A stretch of DNA of 64,000 bases, taken from the NCBI GenBank assembly GCA_031402435.1, contig JANNSJ010000039.1, positions 11,049-75,048 of the forward strand, in the 5' to 3' direction. Made by a program: the position numbers and the translations under genes. Below the pieces are notes generated by a model. The model was not told where the DNA came from, ran no database searches, and saw nothing but the letters and a program-made list of their open reading frames with translations. This stretch comes from UBA11986 sp031402435 (GTDB lineage: Bacteria > Bacteroidota > Ignavibacteria > UBA10030 > UBA6906). Each line of letters starts with the position of its first letter. Within the stretch, counting starts at the first letter, position 1. Below are positions 7,889 through 16,067 of this stretch, piece by piece.

Positions 7889-9634
7889 ATGGATAAGAAG
7901 GCAATCGTAGAAATCCTTGATGAAATGGGGACGCTTCTCGAACTTCAGGGGGCAAATCCATTCAAATCCCGCGCCTTTCACAACGCCTCGCGTGCAGTTG
8001 AAGGGCTTACCAGGGATATCCTTGAGCTTGTAGAAAGTGGCGAGCTTCGTGAGGTTGATGGAATAGGGGAGAAGACTGCGCTCATCATTGCCGATCTTGC
8101 CCAACGTGGAAAATCCAAGGAGCACGATGAACTGCGGAAGAGCTTCCCGCCCGGCGTTCCCGATATGTTGCGTGTACAGGGACTCGGACCCAAGAAGGTG
8201 AAGATCCTCTACGAAAAACTGAAGATCAAGAGCCTTGCAGAGCTCGAAGCTGCAGCAAATGCCGACAAGCTTTCAGACCTGGATGGGTTTGGAGCGAAGA
8301 CGCAGGAGAATATACTCAAAGGTATTCAGGCTCTCAAAGTTCGTGGCGAGAAAACCATCTATCCGAAGGCTGCCGATGCTGCACAGAGTATCTTCAAAGA
8401 CATCATCAAAAGGAAAGAGATCATACGCGGAGAGATTGCCGGCAGCCTCCGCCGCAAAAAGGAAATCATCGGCGATATTGATATCGTCATCAGCGCAAAA
8501 GACAGCGCACGTCCGGTTTTGATGGAGGCATTCACTTCTCATCCCGATGTCGGAACGATCATAGCGAAGGGCGAGACGAAATCCAGCGTTGTACTCACGG
8601 CAGGCATCAACTGCGACATGCGTATCGTCGATGACAGTGAGTTTCCCTTTGCACTGAATTATTTTACCGGAAGCAAAGAGCACAACATCGAGATGCGCTC
8701 CCGTGCAAAGAAATATGGGTGGAGTCTCAACGAGTATGGTTTTTCCGAGATCGGTGCGGAAGAGACAAGAGGGAAAGCCAAACGTGTGGTCAAATGCAAA
8801 GACGAAGCTGATATCTACAACGCTCTTGACCTTGCGTATGTTCTCCCCGAACTGCGTGAGAATACCGGAGAGATTGAAGCTGCAGAGAAAGATGAACTTC
8901 CAGAGCTTGTCGAGTTCAAGGACATTCGGGGAACCTTCCACTGTCACACGAAGTACAGCGACGGTGTGAATACGCTGGAGCAAATGGCGCTTGCGGCCAA
9001 GAAACTGGGATGGGAATACCTTGGCATCGCCGATCACAGCAAGGTCGCAGCGTATGCGGGAGGCATGACGGAAGAAAAAGTCAAGCGACAGCTCAAAGAG
9101 ATTGACGAGCTGAATGCAAAGTTGAAACAGTTCAGATTGATCAAGGGAACGGAATGTGATATTCTTCCTGATGGCGAACTCGATTGGTCGGAGAAGGTAT
9201 TGGCTTCGTTTGAGTATGTCGTCGCTTCGGTTCACAGCAGCTTCAAGATGACTCAGGCTGAAATGACGAAGCGGATTATCAAAGCCCTGAAAAGCAAGTA
9301 CGTCACCATGCTTGGACATCCAACGGGCCGGCTTCTGCTCAGCAGGGATGAGTACCCGGTTGACATGATCCAGGTAATCAACGCCGCCTCGGATTACGGA
9401 AAGATTATCGAAATTAACGCGCATCCGCTGCGGCTTGACCTCGACTGGCGGCTCTGCAAGTATGCAAAGGAAAAAGGCGTGCTTATCGCCATTAATCCGG
9501 ATGCCCATAACATTGAGGGGCTGAATGACGTACACTACGGTGTAGGCGTCGCTCGTAAGGGCTGGTTGGAAAAGAACAACATTCTGAATACACAACCTCT
9601 GAGCGGCGTACTCAAGTTCTTGAAAATCCACTAA
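7889..9634 (+). CDS. polX: Family X DNA polymerase with PHP domain (PolX)
   Basis: The 581-residue protein joins a polymerase-beta-like core to a PHP phosphoesterase domain, the usual bacterial PolX design for gap-filling in base excision repair. An N-terminal 8-kDa-like helix-hairpin-helix region (residues 1-130) leads to the nucleotidyl-transfer motif G-S-L-R-R with G-D-I-D-I (two metal-binding aspartates), and the third aspartate in N-C-D-M-R-I. The PHP domain starts near residue 350 with F-H-C-H-T-K-Y-S-D-G and includes G-I-A-D-H-S, a G-H-P segment and N-P-D-A-H near the end. Start is the ATG at 7889 (M-D-K-K); the open frame extends 16 codons further upstream across the predicted -7 box, so the longer version is rejected. 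Confidence 0.95.
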   Translation: MDKKAIVEILDEMGTLLELQGANPFKSRAFHNASRAVEGLTRDILELVESGELREVDGIGEKTALIIADLAQRGKSKEHDELRKSFPPGVPDMLRVQGLGPKKVKILYEKLKIKSLAELEAAANADKLSDLDGFGAKTQENILKGIQALKVRGEKTIYPKAADAAQSIFKDIIKRKEIIRGEIAGSLRRKKEIIGDIDIVISAKDSARPVLMEAFTSHPDVGTIIAKGETKSSVVLTAGINCDMRIVDDSEFPFALNYFTGSKEHNIEMRSRAKKYGWSLNEYGFSEIGAEETRGKAKRVVKCKDEADIYNALDLAYVLPELRENTGEIEAAEKDELPELVEFKDIRGTFHCHTKYSDGVNTLEQMALAAKKLGWEYLGIADHSKVAAYAGGMTEEKVKRQLKEIDELNAKLKQFRLIKGTECDILPDGELDWSEKVLASFEYVVASVHSSFKMTQAEMTKRIIKALKSKYVTMLGHPTGRLLLSRDEYPVDMIQVINAASDYGKIIEINAHPLRLDLDWRLCKYAKEKGVLIAINPDAHNIEGLNDVHYGVGVARKGWLEKNNILNTQPLSGVLKFLKIH

Positions 9635-9648
9635 CATCTTTCACCAAT

Positions 9649-10260
9649 ATGAAAACATCAGGCGGTTTGTGGTTGGGTGTGATCCTTATTGCGATCGGCG
9701 CTCTCATGATGCTGGATAACATGTATGTGTTGGACTTCGGCGATGTACTCCACACGTATTGGCCGGTCCTGTTGATCATCTGGGGGTTGAGCATGCTCCG
9801 AAGGCGTTCACTGACTACACAACAAGCCTCAGGCCCCTCATCAGGCAGAGTTGATGGTGCGACCACAACGGTCTACCCCAGCTCGGATGCAAACTACATT
9901 TCTTCATCCAGTGTGTTCGGTGATTACAACCTCTCTGTGCAAACGAAGTCCTTTGCCGGTGGTTCCGTCTCAAACACCTTCGGCAATACGGATATCGATC
10001 TCTTGAATGCCCAACTTGCCGAGGGTGAACATTCCCTCCGGCTGGATGGTGTTTTTGGTACTACCACACTTCATCTACCGAAAGACATGGCCTTCGCTGT
10101 CTATGCGAATACTACATTCGGAAGCATTCGCGTGAATGAACAACGCAAGGATGGCATCTCCTCGTCGCTGGACTATTCCTCGCCGGACTTCACCAACGCG
10201 AAGAATAAGCTGCGGATTTCGGTTTCAAGGGTCTTCGGTGATGTAAGGATTGCCTCATAG
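9649..10260 (+). CDS. Membrane protein with LiaF-type transmembrane and C-terminal domains
   Basis: The 203-residue protein has two predicted membrane helices in the first 50 residues (L-G-V-I-L-I-A-I-G-A-L-M-M-L and W-P-V-L-L-I-I-W-G-L), matching the short membrane module found before LiaF/DUF2154 domains. A Ser/Thr-rich linker follows, then a beta-helical-looking domain with repeated V-F-G or T-F-G turns (S-S-V-F-G-D-Y, S-N-T-F-G-N-T, G-V-F-G-T-T, T-T-F-G-S-I, R-V-F-G-D-V). In Gram-positive bacteria LiaF-like proteins hold back an envelope-stress kinase, but no two-component genes are adjacent here, so the function in this cell is open. It starts 15 bases after polX and is probably cotranscribed. 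Confidence 0.75.
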   Translation: MKTSGGLWLGVILIAIGALMMLDNMYVLDFGDVLHTYWPVLLIIWGLSMLRRRSLTTQQASGPSSGRVDGATTTVYPSSDANYISSSSVFGDYNLSVQTKSFAGGSVSNTFGNTDIDLLNAQLAEGEHSLRLDGVFGTTTLHLPKDMAFAVYANTTFGSIRVNEQRKDGISSSLDYSSPDFTNAKNKLRISVSRVFGDVRIAS

Positions 10261-10268
10261 GATCAGCA

Positions 10269-10745
10269 ATGAACATTCGCCGCTCAATACTTGATCGACT
10301 CATAGCGCATCCCGATGAAATCTGTTCCCTTAGTGATGGGTTAACCGAAGAGCTGTTGAAAGAGCGTCCCGCTGAAAGTAAATGGTCCTTGCATGAATTA
10401 GCCCTTCACCTGTGCGAAACGCAGGATGTCTTTGTTGAGCGGGTCGCACGGATGCTGACAGAAGAGAGGCCACAGATAGCTCCATTTGAACCGGATGAAG
10501 CGAGACAGAACGGGCTGTACTTTACAGAGAATTTCACCAAACGCATGAAGGAGTTTGCCGTTCAACGAACCACACTCGTCTCACTTCTCCAGACTCTTAC
10601 TGATGCTCAATGGAAACTCGAAGGACGTCATCCGCAGATGAAGCACTACACAATTGAAAAAGCCATGGAGAGTTTTATGCGCCATGAAGAGCATCATCTC
10701 CATCAGATGTTCAACGTCTTCTTCGGGATGGGCGGGCAACGATGA
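10269..10745 (+). CDS. DinB-like four-helix-bundle protein
   Basis: The 158-residue product has the DinB/YfiT pattern: a helix with L-H-E-L-A-L-H-L near residue 50 and a C-terminal H-E-E-H-H-L-H-Q motif, together supplying the three histidines that bind a divalent metal. Relatives include thiol-transferases and many uncharacterised proteins, so a reaction cannot be assigned. It lies 8 bases after the LiaF-like gene and overlaps the next gene by 4 bases, so it sits in the middle of the operon running from polX to nth. Confidence 0.8.
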   Translation: MNIRRSILDRLIAHPDEICSLSDGLTEELLKERPAESKWSLHELALHLCETQDVFVERVARMLTEERPQIAPFEPDEARQNGLYFTENFTKRMKEFAVQRTTLVSLLQTLTDAQWKLEGRHPQMKHYTIEKAMESFMRHEEHHLHQMFNVFFGMGGQR

Positions 10746-11122
10746 GCCGCTATCAGCGACATGTGTTTGTCTGCATCAATGAGCGTCCCGCCGGACATCC
10801 CAAAGGCTGCTGCCTTGAAAAAGGATCGGCGGAGGTGCGTGATCATCTGAAAGCAGAGCTGAAGAAGCGCGGATTGGCCGGGATTGTCCGTGCAAACAAT
10901 GCCGGCTGCTTTGACGCGTGCGAGCATGGGGTCAGCATGGTCATCTATCCGGAAGGAATATGGTACGGCGGCGTCACAGCACAGGACATTCCTGAGATCA
11001 TCGACAGAACGATAGTTGAAGGGGAAGTGATTCAACGTCTCGTAATCAAAGATCGCAGGTACGCTCCCGATGGACTGCAATTTCCAAAACTTGAACCACC
11101 AACGCAGGGTACGAAGATATGA
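10742..11122 (+). CDS. Thioredoxin-like [2Fe-2S] ferredoxin
   Basis: The 126-residue protein opens with R-H-V-F-V-C-I-N-E-R and carries cysteines in K-G-C-C, A-G-C-F-D-A-C and the first strand. This is the arrangement of Shethna-type thioredoxin-fold [2Fe-2S] ferredoxins related to NuoE. M-V-I-Y-P-E-G-I-W-Y-G near residue 75 is also typical. It probably carries single electrons in the cytoplasm. The start overlaps the DinB-like stop (ATGA at 10742-10745), and the gene in turn overlaps the following unknown gene by ATGA, indicating translational coupling across all three. Confidence 0.85.
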   Translation: MSRYQRHVFVCINERPAGHPKGCCLEKGSAEVRDHLKAELKKRGLAGIVRANNAGCFDACEHGVSMVIYPEGIWYGGVTAQDIPEIIDRTIVEGEVIQRLVIKDRRYAPDGLQFPKLEPPTQGTKI

Positions 11123-12066
11123 GTATGTACACGCTTCTCGATACACCAATTCCAACGATTGCATATTGCGCTCTTCATCAGGCCCACCCGGATGTTCCGC
11201 GGGAGGAATACATGAAGACGATGAAGGAGTTGCACCAAAGGGTTGCCAAGGAAACTACAGACATCAACGAAGCTTTCGTAAAGAGTATCTCCGAGGTCAT
11301 TGCGAAGGAATCCCAGAGTGTGCGGAACACACTCTCGCAGTTCCTTCATATGCCAATCAGCTCGGACAATGAAGACGTTCAGCAGATTCTTGTGGATTCG
11401 TTCGAGCGGCTAAGGAACCAGTTGCTGGATGGCGTTCCTCTTGGCCTGGAAGAATCATGCGAGAGCAAAGTGTTCTTCGTGAGCTCGAAGAAAGTGCTGG
11501 AGACAAAACTTTTGAAGAGCGGCAAAGCATATCTTGATGAACTTGGCTTCAACACAGCAAAAGGCCACCCTGATATTTTCGAGTCCCAGTTCATAGTCAA
11601 AGGTGCTGCCAATCTCGATGTTCTTGAACATATCGTGCGTGATCGCCTCGGCATTTACTCGACGACGCATGGGAAGCACATCAAGGAATTTCAAAGCTAT
11701 TCCTATGGTGCATACAATCTGGTGTTTACAAAGGGAACAATGCCCGCAAAGGATGTGATCAACAAATCCACCGAAATGGCATTCTACTTCTCAAAGCCCG
11801 ACGTCAAGTATGCACCGTTCCGCAGCGGGCTTACAGACGCATTGGAAAAGCTCAGTGCACTTGTGTCCATCGATCATGTCTCATTGTGGCAGCGGAAGCT
11901 CGGTCTTGGTTCTGGCCGGGAGTTCATCCTTCGTGTCGTGAGCAGCAAGTCCGAGGTTGCTGCGGAAGTGATTCAATGGTTGAACGCTTACGAGGAAAAA
12001 GCCTTCGTGCGTGAGGCGCTCATTGAAGGCGGAAATCTTGTAGTCAAAGAACTTCTCTTCAGATAA
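11119..12066 (+). CDS. Unknown 315-residue soluble protein coupled to a ferredoxin gene
   Basis: I do not recognise this family. The protein is soluble-looking, without signal peptide or membrane segments. It starts with M-S-M-Y-T-L-L-D-T-P-I-P-T, has a helical, charged stretch around residues 30-110, and a mixed region with H-G-K-H and S-Y-S-Y-G-A-Y-N near residue 190. Single cysteines occur but no clustered metal motif is clear. Its ATG overlaps the ferredoxin stop by four bases, and nth follows after only 4 bases. Partnership with the ferredoxin is inferred from coupling alone. Confidence 0.7.
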   Translation: MSMYTLLDTPIPTIAYCALHQAHPDVPREEYMKTMKELHQRVAKETTDINEAFVKSISEVIAKESQSVRNTLSQFLHMPISSDNEDVQQILVDSFERLRNQLLDGVPLGLEESCESKVFFVSSKKVLETKLLKSGKAYLDELGFNTAKGHPDIFESQFIVKGAANLDVLEHIVRDRLGIYSTTHGKHIKEFQSYSYGAYNLVFTKGTMPAKDVINKSTEMAFYFSKPDVKYAPFRSGLTDALEKLSALVSIDHVSLWQRKLGLGSGREFILRVVSSKSEVAAEVIQWLNAYEEKAFVREALIEGGNLVVKELLFR

Positions 12067-12070
12067 TGTT

Positions 12071-12769
12071 ATGGGCAAATCCACATCCCGATCTTCAAGA
12101 CGGAAGAGCTCCGAATCCTTTGAGCTGAAGCAGGCACGTGCTGGGAACATTCTCCGTCTATTGAAGAAGCAATTCCCTCAACCGAAGACCGCACTCCTGC
12201 ACGAAAACCCATTTCAACTCGTCATTGCTACGATCCTTTCCGCACAGTGTACGGATGAGCGTGTCAACATGGTGACGAAGGAGTTGTTCAAGAAGTATCA
12301 CACCCCGAAGGATATTGCCAACGCCAACGTCGCTGAGTTGGAGAACGATATCAAGTCCACGGGCTTTTACCGGATGAAGGCGAAGAGCATCATGGGGTGC
12401 AGCAAAGCCCTGATCGAGAAGCACAACGGCAGAGTCCCGGAAACAATCGAAGATTTGGTGCAGTTGCCGGGCGTAGGAAGGAAGACGGCAAATGTCGTAC
12501 TTGGCCAGGCATTCGGAATCGTTTCAGGAGTTGTGGTAGATACACACGTTCACCGGCTTTCGCAGCGAATGGGTTTCACGGAGCAAGACACTGCGGAGAA
12601 GATCGAAGAAGACCTGATGAAACTGTTCCCGAAGAAGAATTGGATTGACGTAGGAAGTATCCTGATTCTGCACGGACGAAGGACATGCGGGGCACGAAAG
12701 GCGGATTGCCCTGAGTGTGTGGTCAATGATTTGTGTCCGTCAGCCGGGCTCTTTGAGAAGAAGGTTTAG
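12071..12769 (+). CDS. nth: Endonuclease III
   Basis: Base-excision-repair DNA glycosylase/AP lyase acting on oxidised pyrimidines. The 232-residue product shows the helix-hairpin-helix L-P-G-V-G-R-K-T-A-N-V with the catalytic lysine, the catalytic aspartate in V-V-D-T-H-V, and a C-terminal [4Fe-4S] loop with C-x6-C-x2-C-x5-C spacing (C-G-A-R-K-A-D-C-P-E-C-V-V-N-D-L-C). About 20 extra basic and Ser-rich residues precede the usual N-terminus. With PolX it gives two base-excision-repair enzymes in one apparent operon, beginning with polX at 7889 and closing here. The ATG is 4 bases after the preceding stop. Confidence 0.95.
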   Translation: MGKSTSRSSRRKSSESFELKQARAGNILRLLKKQFPQPKTALLHENPFQLVIATILSAQCTDERVNMVTKELFKKYHTPKDIANANVAELENDIKSTGFYRMKAKSIMGCSKALIEKHNGRVPETIEDLVQLPGVGRKTANVVLGQAFGIVSGVVVDTHVHRLSQRMGFTEQDTAEKIEEDLMKLFPKKNWIDVGSILILHGRRTCGARKADCPECVVNDLCPSAGLFEKKV

Positions 12770-12786
12770 TAGGAATTTGAAATACC

Positions 12787-12840
12787 GTAGGTCAGACATT
12801 CCTGTCTGACCGCCGCGGACAAACAGGAACCTGGGTCAAA
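12787..12840. repeat. Double-hairpin dispersed repeat, copy 1 (degenerate)
   Basis: The first arm is GTCAGACA-TTCC-TGTCTGAC (12791-12810), a perfect 8-bp stem. After a short G/C linker the second arm begins GGACAAACAGGAA but its right half has decayed. The intact relative is at 27239-27293. It follows nth directly and might affect 3' end formation. Confidence 0.7.
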
Positions 12841-12909
12841 GGCGAAAACCATCAGGCGTCTTACCTCATCTCGATGGCTAAAGCCGGAACATTGTTTGGA
12901 TTGTTTTTT

Positions 12910-12931
12910 GCCACGACCTGAAGGTCGTGGC
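12910..12931. repeat. Perfect 10-bp hairpin between nth and the zinc-ribbon gene
   Basis: GCCACGACCT-GA-AGGTCGTGGC is a perfect palindrome with a two-base centre, sitting between convergent genes after a T-rich run (TTGTTTTTT). Read on the minus strand it would be followed by A/T-rich sequence, so it could serve as a terminator, or it may be another short dispersed palindrome. The rest of the 12770-12951 gap shows no gene. Confidence 0.5.
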
Positions 12932-12951
12932 AATTTGGGTTTCTCAACAAC

Positions 12952-13197
12952 TTAGTTCTTGCTCGTCAATTCGATGTGGAGCTTTGTAATGCACGCTCCA
13001 CAAAAGAACAGCATCTTGTAGTCCCCGATCTGTCGCTCGACCAATTGTGCTTTCGGGAATTGTTCTCTACAGACAGAGCAGCGTTCCTTGTTCAACTCTT
13101 GCGGAGACTTGCCCTGTCTGATAATCGCCTTGAAGCCTAAAGCGGCCACGACAAGAAGTAGCGCCATGAAACACACAGCAAGTACTGTAACAACCAT
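12952..13197 (-). CDS. Small membrane-anchored zinc-ribbon protein
   Basis: The 81-residue product has one N-terminal membrane helix (about residues 2-25) followed by a short ribbon with two cysteine pairs: C-S-V-C near residue 40 and C-G-A-C near residue 66. These four cysteines would bind one zinc ion on the cytoplasmic side. No function is known to me. The gene lies between convergent nth and the divergent HD gene. Confidence 0.65.
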   Translation of the reverse strand: MVVTVLAVCFMALLLVVAALGFKAIIRQGKSPQELNKERCSVCREQFPKAQLVERQIGDYKMLFFCGACITKLHIELTSKN

Positions 13198-13282
13198 CGT
13201 ACGTTCCTTGGTTTGAGAATACTCAAACAGAATATAGAAACATCTTCCACATATTCAAACCTTCATACCGGACAGATCAACC

Positions 13283-13834
13283 ATGAACAGACAGGACGCC
13301 CTCGAACTGCTCCACGAATACACCAAGACCGACAGTCTCAGGAAACACGCTCTCGCTGTTGAGGCGGCAATGCGAGCCTACGCGAAGAAGTTCGGAGAGG
13401 ATGAAGAGAAGTGGGGGATTGTTGGGTTGCTGCACGACTTCGATTACGAGGCGAACCCGCAGGTTCCCGATCACCCAATGAAGGGTCAGGAAATCCTGGA
13501 GCAGAAGGGTTATCCCGACGATATCCGCCGCGCCATTATTAGTCATGTTCCGCAGATGAATGTCCCGCGAGACAGCCAAATGGCAAAGGTACTCTTTGCC
13601 TGCGATGAGTTGTGCGGATTTATCGTAGCGTGTTCGCTTGTTCGCCCGAACAAGATCTCGGACCTCGAAGCATCGTCCGTGAAGAAGAAACTCAAGGACA
13701 AAGCCTTTGCCCGCACCGTAAGCCGTGAGGACATTACTCAAGGAGCCGAAGAGATGCAGTTGGATATGAATGAGCATATCCAGTTTGTGATCACTGCGCT
13801 GAAGGGTGTTGCTGTTGAGATTGGTGTGCAGTAA
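13283..13834 (+). CDS. HD-domain phosphohydrolase
   Basis: The 183-residue protein carries the metal-binding HD signature: K-H-A-L-A-V-E near residue 22, L-L-H-D-F-D-Y-E near residue 50, D-H-P near residue 63, I-I-S-H near residue 87 and a later C-D-E-L. The compact single-domain form is common in HDIG hydrolases of unknown substrate. The C-terminal 60 residues are helical and charged. The neighbours give no pathway hint. Confidence 0.85.
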   Translation: MNRQDALELLHEYTKTDSLRKHALAVEAAMRAYAKKFGEDEEKWGIVGLLHDFDYEANPQVPDHPMKGQEILEQKGYPDDIRRAIISHVPQMNVPRDSQMAKVLFACDELCGFIVACSLVRPNKISDLEASSVKKKLKDKAFARTVSREDITQGAEEMQLDMNEHIQFVITALKGVAVEIGVQ

Positions 13835-13841
13835 CCGAGTC

Positions 13842-14714
13842 TCACCACACATCAAACGTCAGCCCCACTCCCCAATTCTCTTCCCGGATGTTGTAGTACT
13901 GGCTGTACACCGTCAATCCTGAATAATAACTGGCGTACAGCCGCACACCGCTTCCCGACCACTCACCGAACTTTACACCGAACTCCAGGTTATTCGTCCC
14001 GATGTACGAAGGGATTCCAACAAAGGAGAGATTGTCCGCCACGAACACATTGAACGGCTTGGCGAAGGCGGTACCTGATGTTGCATGCGCCTCGATCCCA
14101 TGAATTGTACTGAAGCGGCGAATGTTCTCAGGACGGATGAGCGTCGCGTAGCTGAATCCTGAATACATCATGAGAGTGAGCGAAGTCCAGCGGCACTCAT
14201 ACGCCGCGATGAGTTCTCCGAAATCCTTCGTGAATGGAATTGGAGCCATGCCGTTCTTCCATGTTCCGGTAGAGTTATCGAAGTGTCCGTCAATGAAGTG
14301 GGCGCTGAGGTGCATTACACGAAGCCGGAGTGAAAAGGCTGCATCGTCACTCGCAGCCCGATAGGAGACATGTCCGCCGAAGAATCCATCCACCGCATCA
14401 ATCTGCAGCCGATGACCTTCGGCACTTGTTGACAATGCATAGGTGAAGAAGTCAATGCCCATCCGGAGTCTTTTACTTTTCTCAGATGAAATGGTATATT
14501 CTACCAGATCCAACGTGCTGCCGATATCAAGTTTAAGGTGGGAGGTGGCGATGTCCTTCCGAACGCCGACACGCGGTTCCTGATAGTTGGCAGTGAACGG
14601 TGGAACAAGGATTCCGCCCGGCAGAAACATAAACGCCGATTCCGATGGTTCATCACTGGAAGCAATATGGTTTAAGAAGGGAAGAAGGATCAGGATTAAC
14701 AATAGTCGTCGCAT
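13842..14714 (-). CDS. DUF1207-like outer-membrane protein
   Basis: The 290-residue product has a signal peptide (L-L-L-I-L-I-L-L-P-F-L) and then alternating aromatic and polar beta strands (F-M-F-L-P-G-G near residue 30, R-L-Y-A-S-Y-Y-S-G-L near the end), finishing in F-D-V-W, a typical outer-membrane barrel end. F-L-P-G-G, Y-Q-E-P-R and the repeated F-G patterns resemble the DUF1207 family of envelope proteins, whose role is unknown. A promoter of the local type lies upstream at 14741-14771. It is convergent with the HD gene, 7 bases apart. Confidence 0.7.
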   Translation of the reverse strand: MRRLLLILILLPFLNHIASSDEPSESAFMFLPGGILVPPFTANYQEPRVGVRKDIATSHLKLDIGSTLDLVEYTISSEKSKRLRMGIDFFTYALSTSAEGHRLQIDAVDGFFGGHVSYRAASDDAAFSLRLRVMHLSAHFIDGHFDNSTGTWKNGMAPIPFTKDFGELIAAYECRWTSLTLMMYSGFSYATLIRPENIRRFSTIHGIEAHATSGTAFAKPFNVFVADNLSFVGIPSYIGTNNLEFGVKFGEWSGSGVRLYASYYSGLTVYSQYYNIREENWGVGLTFDVW

Positions 14715-14740
14715 GCGTTCATTCTCTTGTGAAAGTCAGA

Positions 14741-14771
14741 TGAATATAGCCAACCGCGTTTGTACAAGCAA
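14741..14771 (-). promoter_or_regulatory. Predicted Bacteroidota-type promoter for the DUF1207-like gene
   Basis: On the minus strand: TTG (14771-14769), 20 bases, then TATATTCA (14748-14741), ending 26 bases before the start at 14714. Confidence 0.5.
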
Positions 14772-14794
14772 CAGTGTAGTGACCTGTCTTGGTT

Positions 14795-14833
14795 GTCATT
14801 GCGAGGAACGCTTTTCGTGACGAAGCAATCTCA
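14795..14833. repeat. Half copy of the GTCATTGCGAG dispersed element
   Basis: GTCATTGCGAG (14795-14805) followed by GAAGCAATCTCA. The complete element, with the same 11-bp terminus in inverted orientation at both ends, is at 25164-25305. The half copy reaches to 14 bases before the moeB start codon at 14847. Confidence 0.6.
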
Positions 14834-14846
14834 TCACAGGGAGTTC

Positions 14847-15992
14847 ATGAGCATAACTGAATTCACATCAGAAGAACGGGAGCGGTACAGCCGGCATTTC
14901 GTTCTTCCTGATGTGGGCGTTGAAGGCCAGTCAAAGCTCAAGGCTGCACGCGTGCTGATCGTTGGCGCAGGCGGACTCGGCTCCCCGATTGCTTTGTATC
15001 TTGCAGCGGCAGGCGTTGGAACTATTGGCATCATCGATCATGATGTCGTTTCGCTTTCCAACCTGCAACGCCAGGTTCTCTATTCGTTGGCTGATGTCGG
15101 AAAGAGCAAAGCGCTGATCGCCAAGCAGCGCATCCTCTCACTCAATCCAACCCTCAAAGTCGTAGTGTACCAAGAGCGGCTAGATTTTTCCAACGCGCTC
15201 GGCATCCTCCGTGAGTTTGATATCATTGCCGATTGTACCGACAATTTTCCCACCCGCTATCTTATCAACGATGCGTGTGTACTTGCTTCAAAGGTCAACG
15301 TGTACGGAAGTGTGTTCCGCCACGAAGGCCAGGTATCGGTGTTTGATGCTTCACGCGGGCCCTGCTATCGCTGCTTGTATCCAGCTCCTCCGCCGCCGGA
15401 GTTAGTGCAGGATTGTTCACAGGCCGGCGTGCTCGGCGTCCTGACTGGAATTGTGGGAACCCTTCAGGCAAATGAAATCATTAAACAGATTCTCCGAAAT
15501 GGAAAGCCATTGATAGGCAGGTTGTTGATGGTTGACGCATTGAATGCAACAACATCTGAGATCACCATTCAGAAAGATCCTGCATGTCCGATCTGTGCAG
15601 AGAACAGAAGCATCACGTCACTTATCGATTATGAAGGATTCTGTATGAGTAATAGTTCGCCCGACAAGAGCATCTCGCAATTTGAAATCTCTGTGAAAGA
15701 ATTAAAACAACGGATGGGACAAGGGCAGCCAGTAGCATTGCTTGATGTGAGGGAACCGTTCGAACAACAACTCTGTTCACTTGGGGGACAATTGATCCCC
15801 CTGCGAGAACTCGATCAACGCAAGGAAGAACTCAATCGGGAAAGTGAGATCATCGTTTATTGTCATCATGGCATGCGCAGTCAAAGTGCTGTGAACCTTC
15901 TGCGACGGTCGGGCTTCAGCAACGTGAAGAATCTTGATGGCGGCATTGATGCATGGGCCCGCGAGATTGACAAGACCATGCCTCGTTACTAG
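14847..15992 (+). CDS. moeB: MoeB/ThiF-type adenylyltransferase fused to a rhodanese domain
   Basis: E1-like enzyme that adenylates the C-terminus of a small sulphur-carrier protein (MoaD or ThiS). Residues 1-250 hold the ATP site G-A-G-G-L-G-S-P, D-H-D-V-V-S-L-S-N-L-Q-R and D-C-T-D-N-F-P-T-R; zinc cysteines appear as C-Y-R-C and C-P-I-C. After a linker, residues about 285-380 form a rhodanese domain with L-L-D-V-R-E-P-F and the active loop C-H-H-G-M-R-S, which could supply the persulphide. The MoeB-rhodanese fusion is common. Start is ATG at 14847 behind CAGGGAG; the frame stays open upstream through a dispersed repeat, so the earlier start is rejected. No other molybdopterin or thiamine gene is nearby. 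Confidence 0.9.
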   Translation: MSITEFTSEERERYSRHFVLPDVGVEGQSKLKAARVLIVGAGGLGSPIALYLAAAGVGTIGIIDHDVVSLSNLQRQVLYSLADVGKSKALIAKQRILSLNPTLKVVVYQERLDFSNALGILREFDIIADCTDNFPTRYLINDACVLASKVNVYGSVFRHEGQVSVFDASRGPCYRCLYPAPPPPELVQDCSQAGVLGVLTGIVGTLQANEIIKQILRNGKPLIGRLLMVDALNATTSEITIQKDPACPICAENRSITSLIDYEGFCMSNSSPDKSISQFEISVKELKQRMGQGQPVALLDVREPFEQQLCSLGGQLIPLRELDQRKEELNRESEIIVYCHHGMRSQSAVNLLRRSGFSNVKNLDGGIDAWAREIDKTMPRY

Positions 15993-15993
15993 G

Positions 15994-16024
15994 TTGAAAG
16001 TCTGCATTGTTTTGTCTACATTTG
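15994..16024 (+). promoter_or_regulatory. Predicted Bacteroidota-type promoter for the gene at 16068
   Basis: TTG (15994-15996), 20 bases, TACATTTG (16017-16024), an exact TAnnTTTG match, 43 bases before the ATG. It begins directly after the moeB stop codon. Confidence 0.6.
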
Positions 16025-16067
16025 TGCAAGTTTTTGTATCTGAACATTCATTTCCGGAGGAACATTG

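Noticed and set aside
8273..9637. 454-codon open frame on the minus strand
   Set aside because: It lies wholly opposite polX, which has intact motifs; the antisense translation shows no family features.
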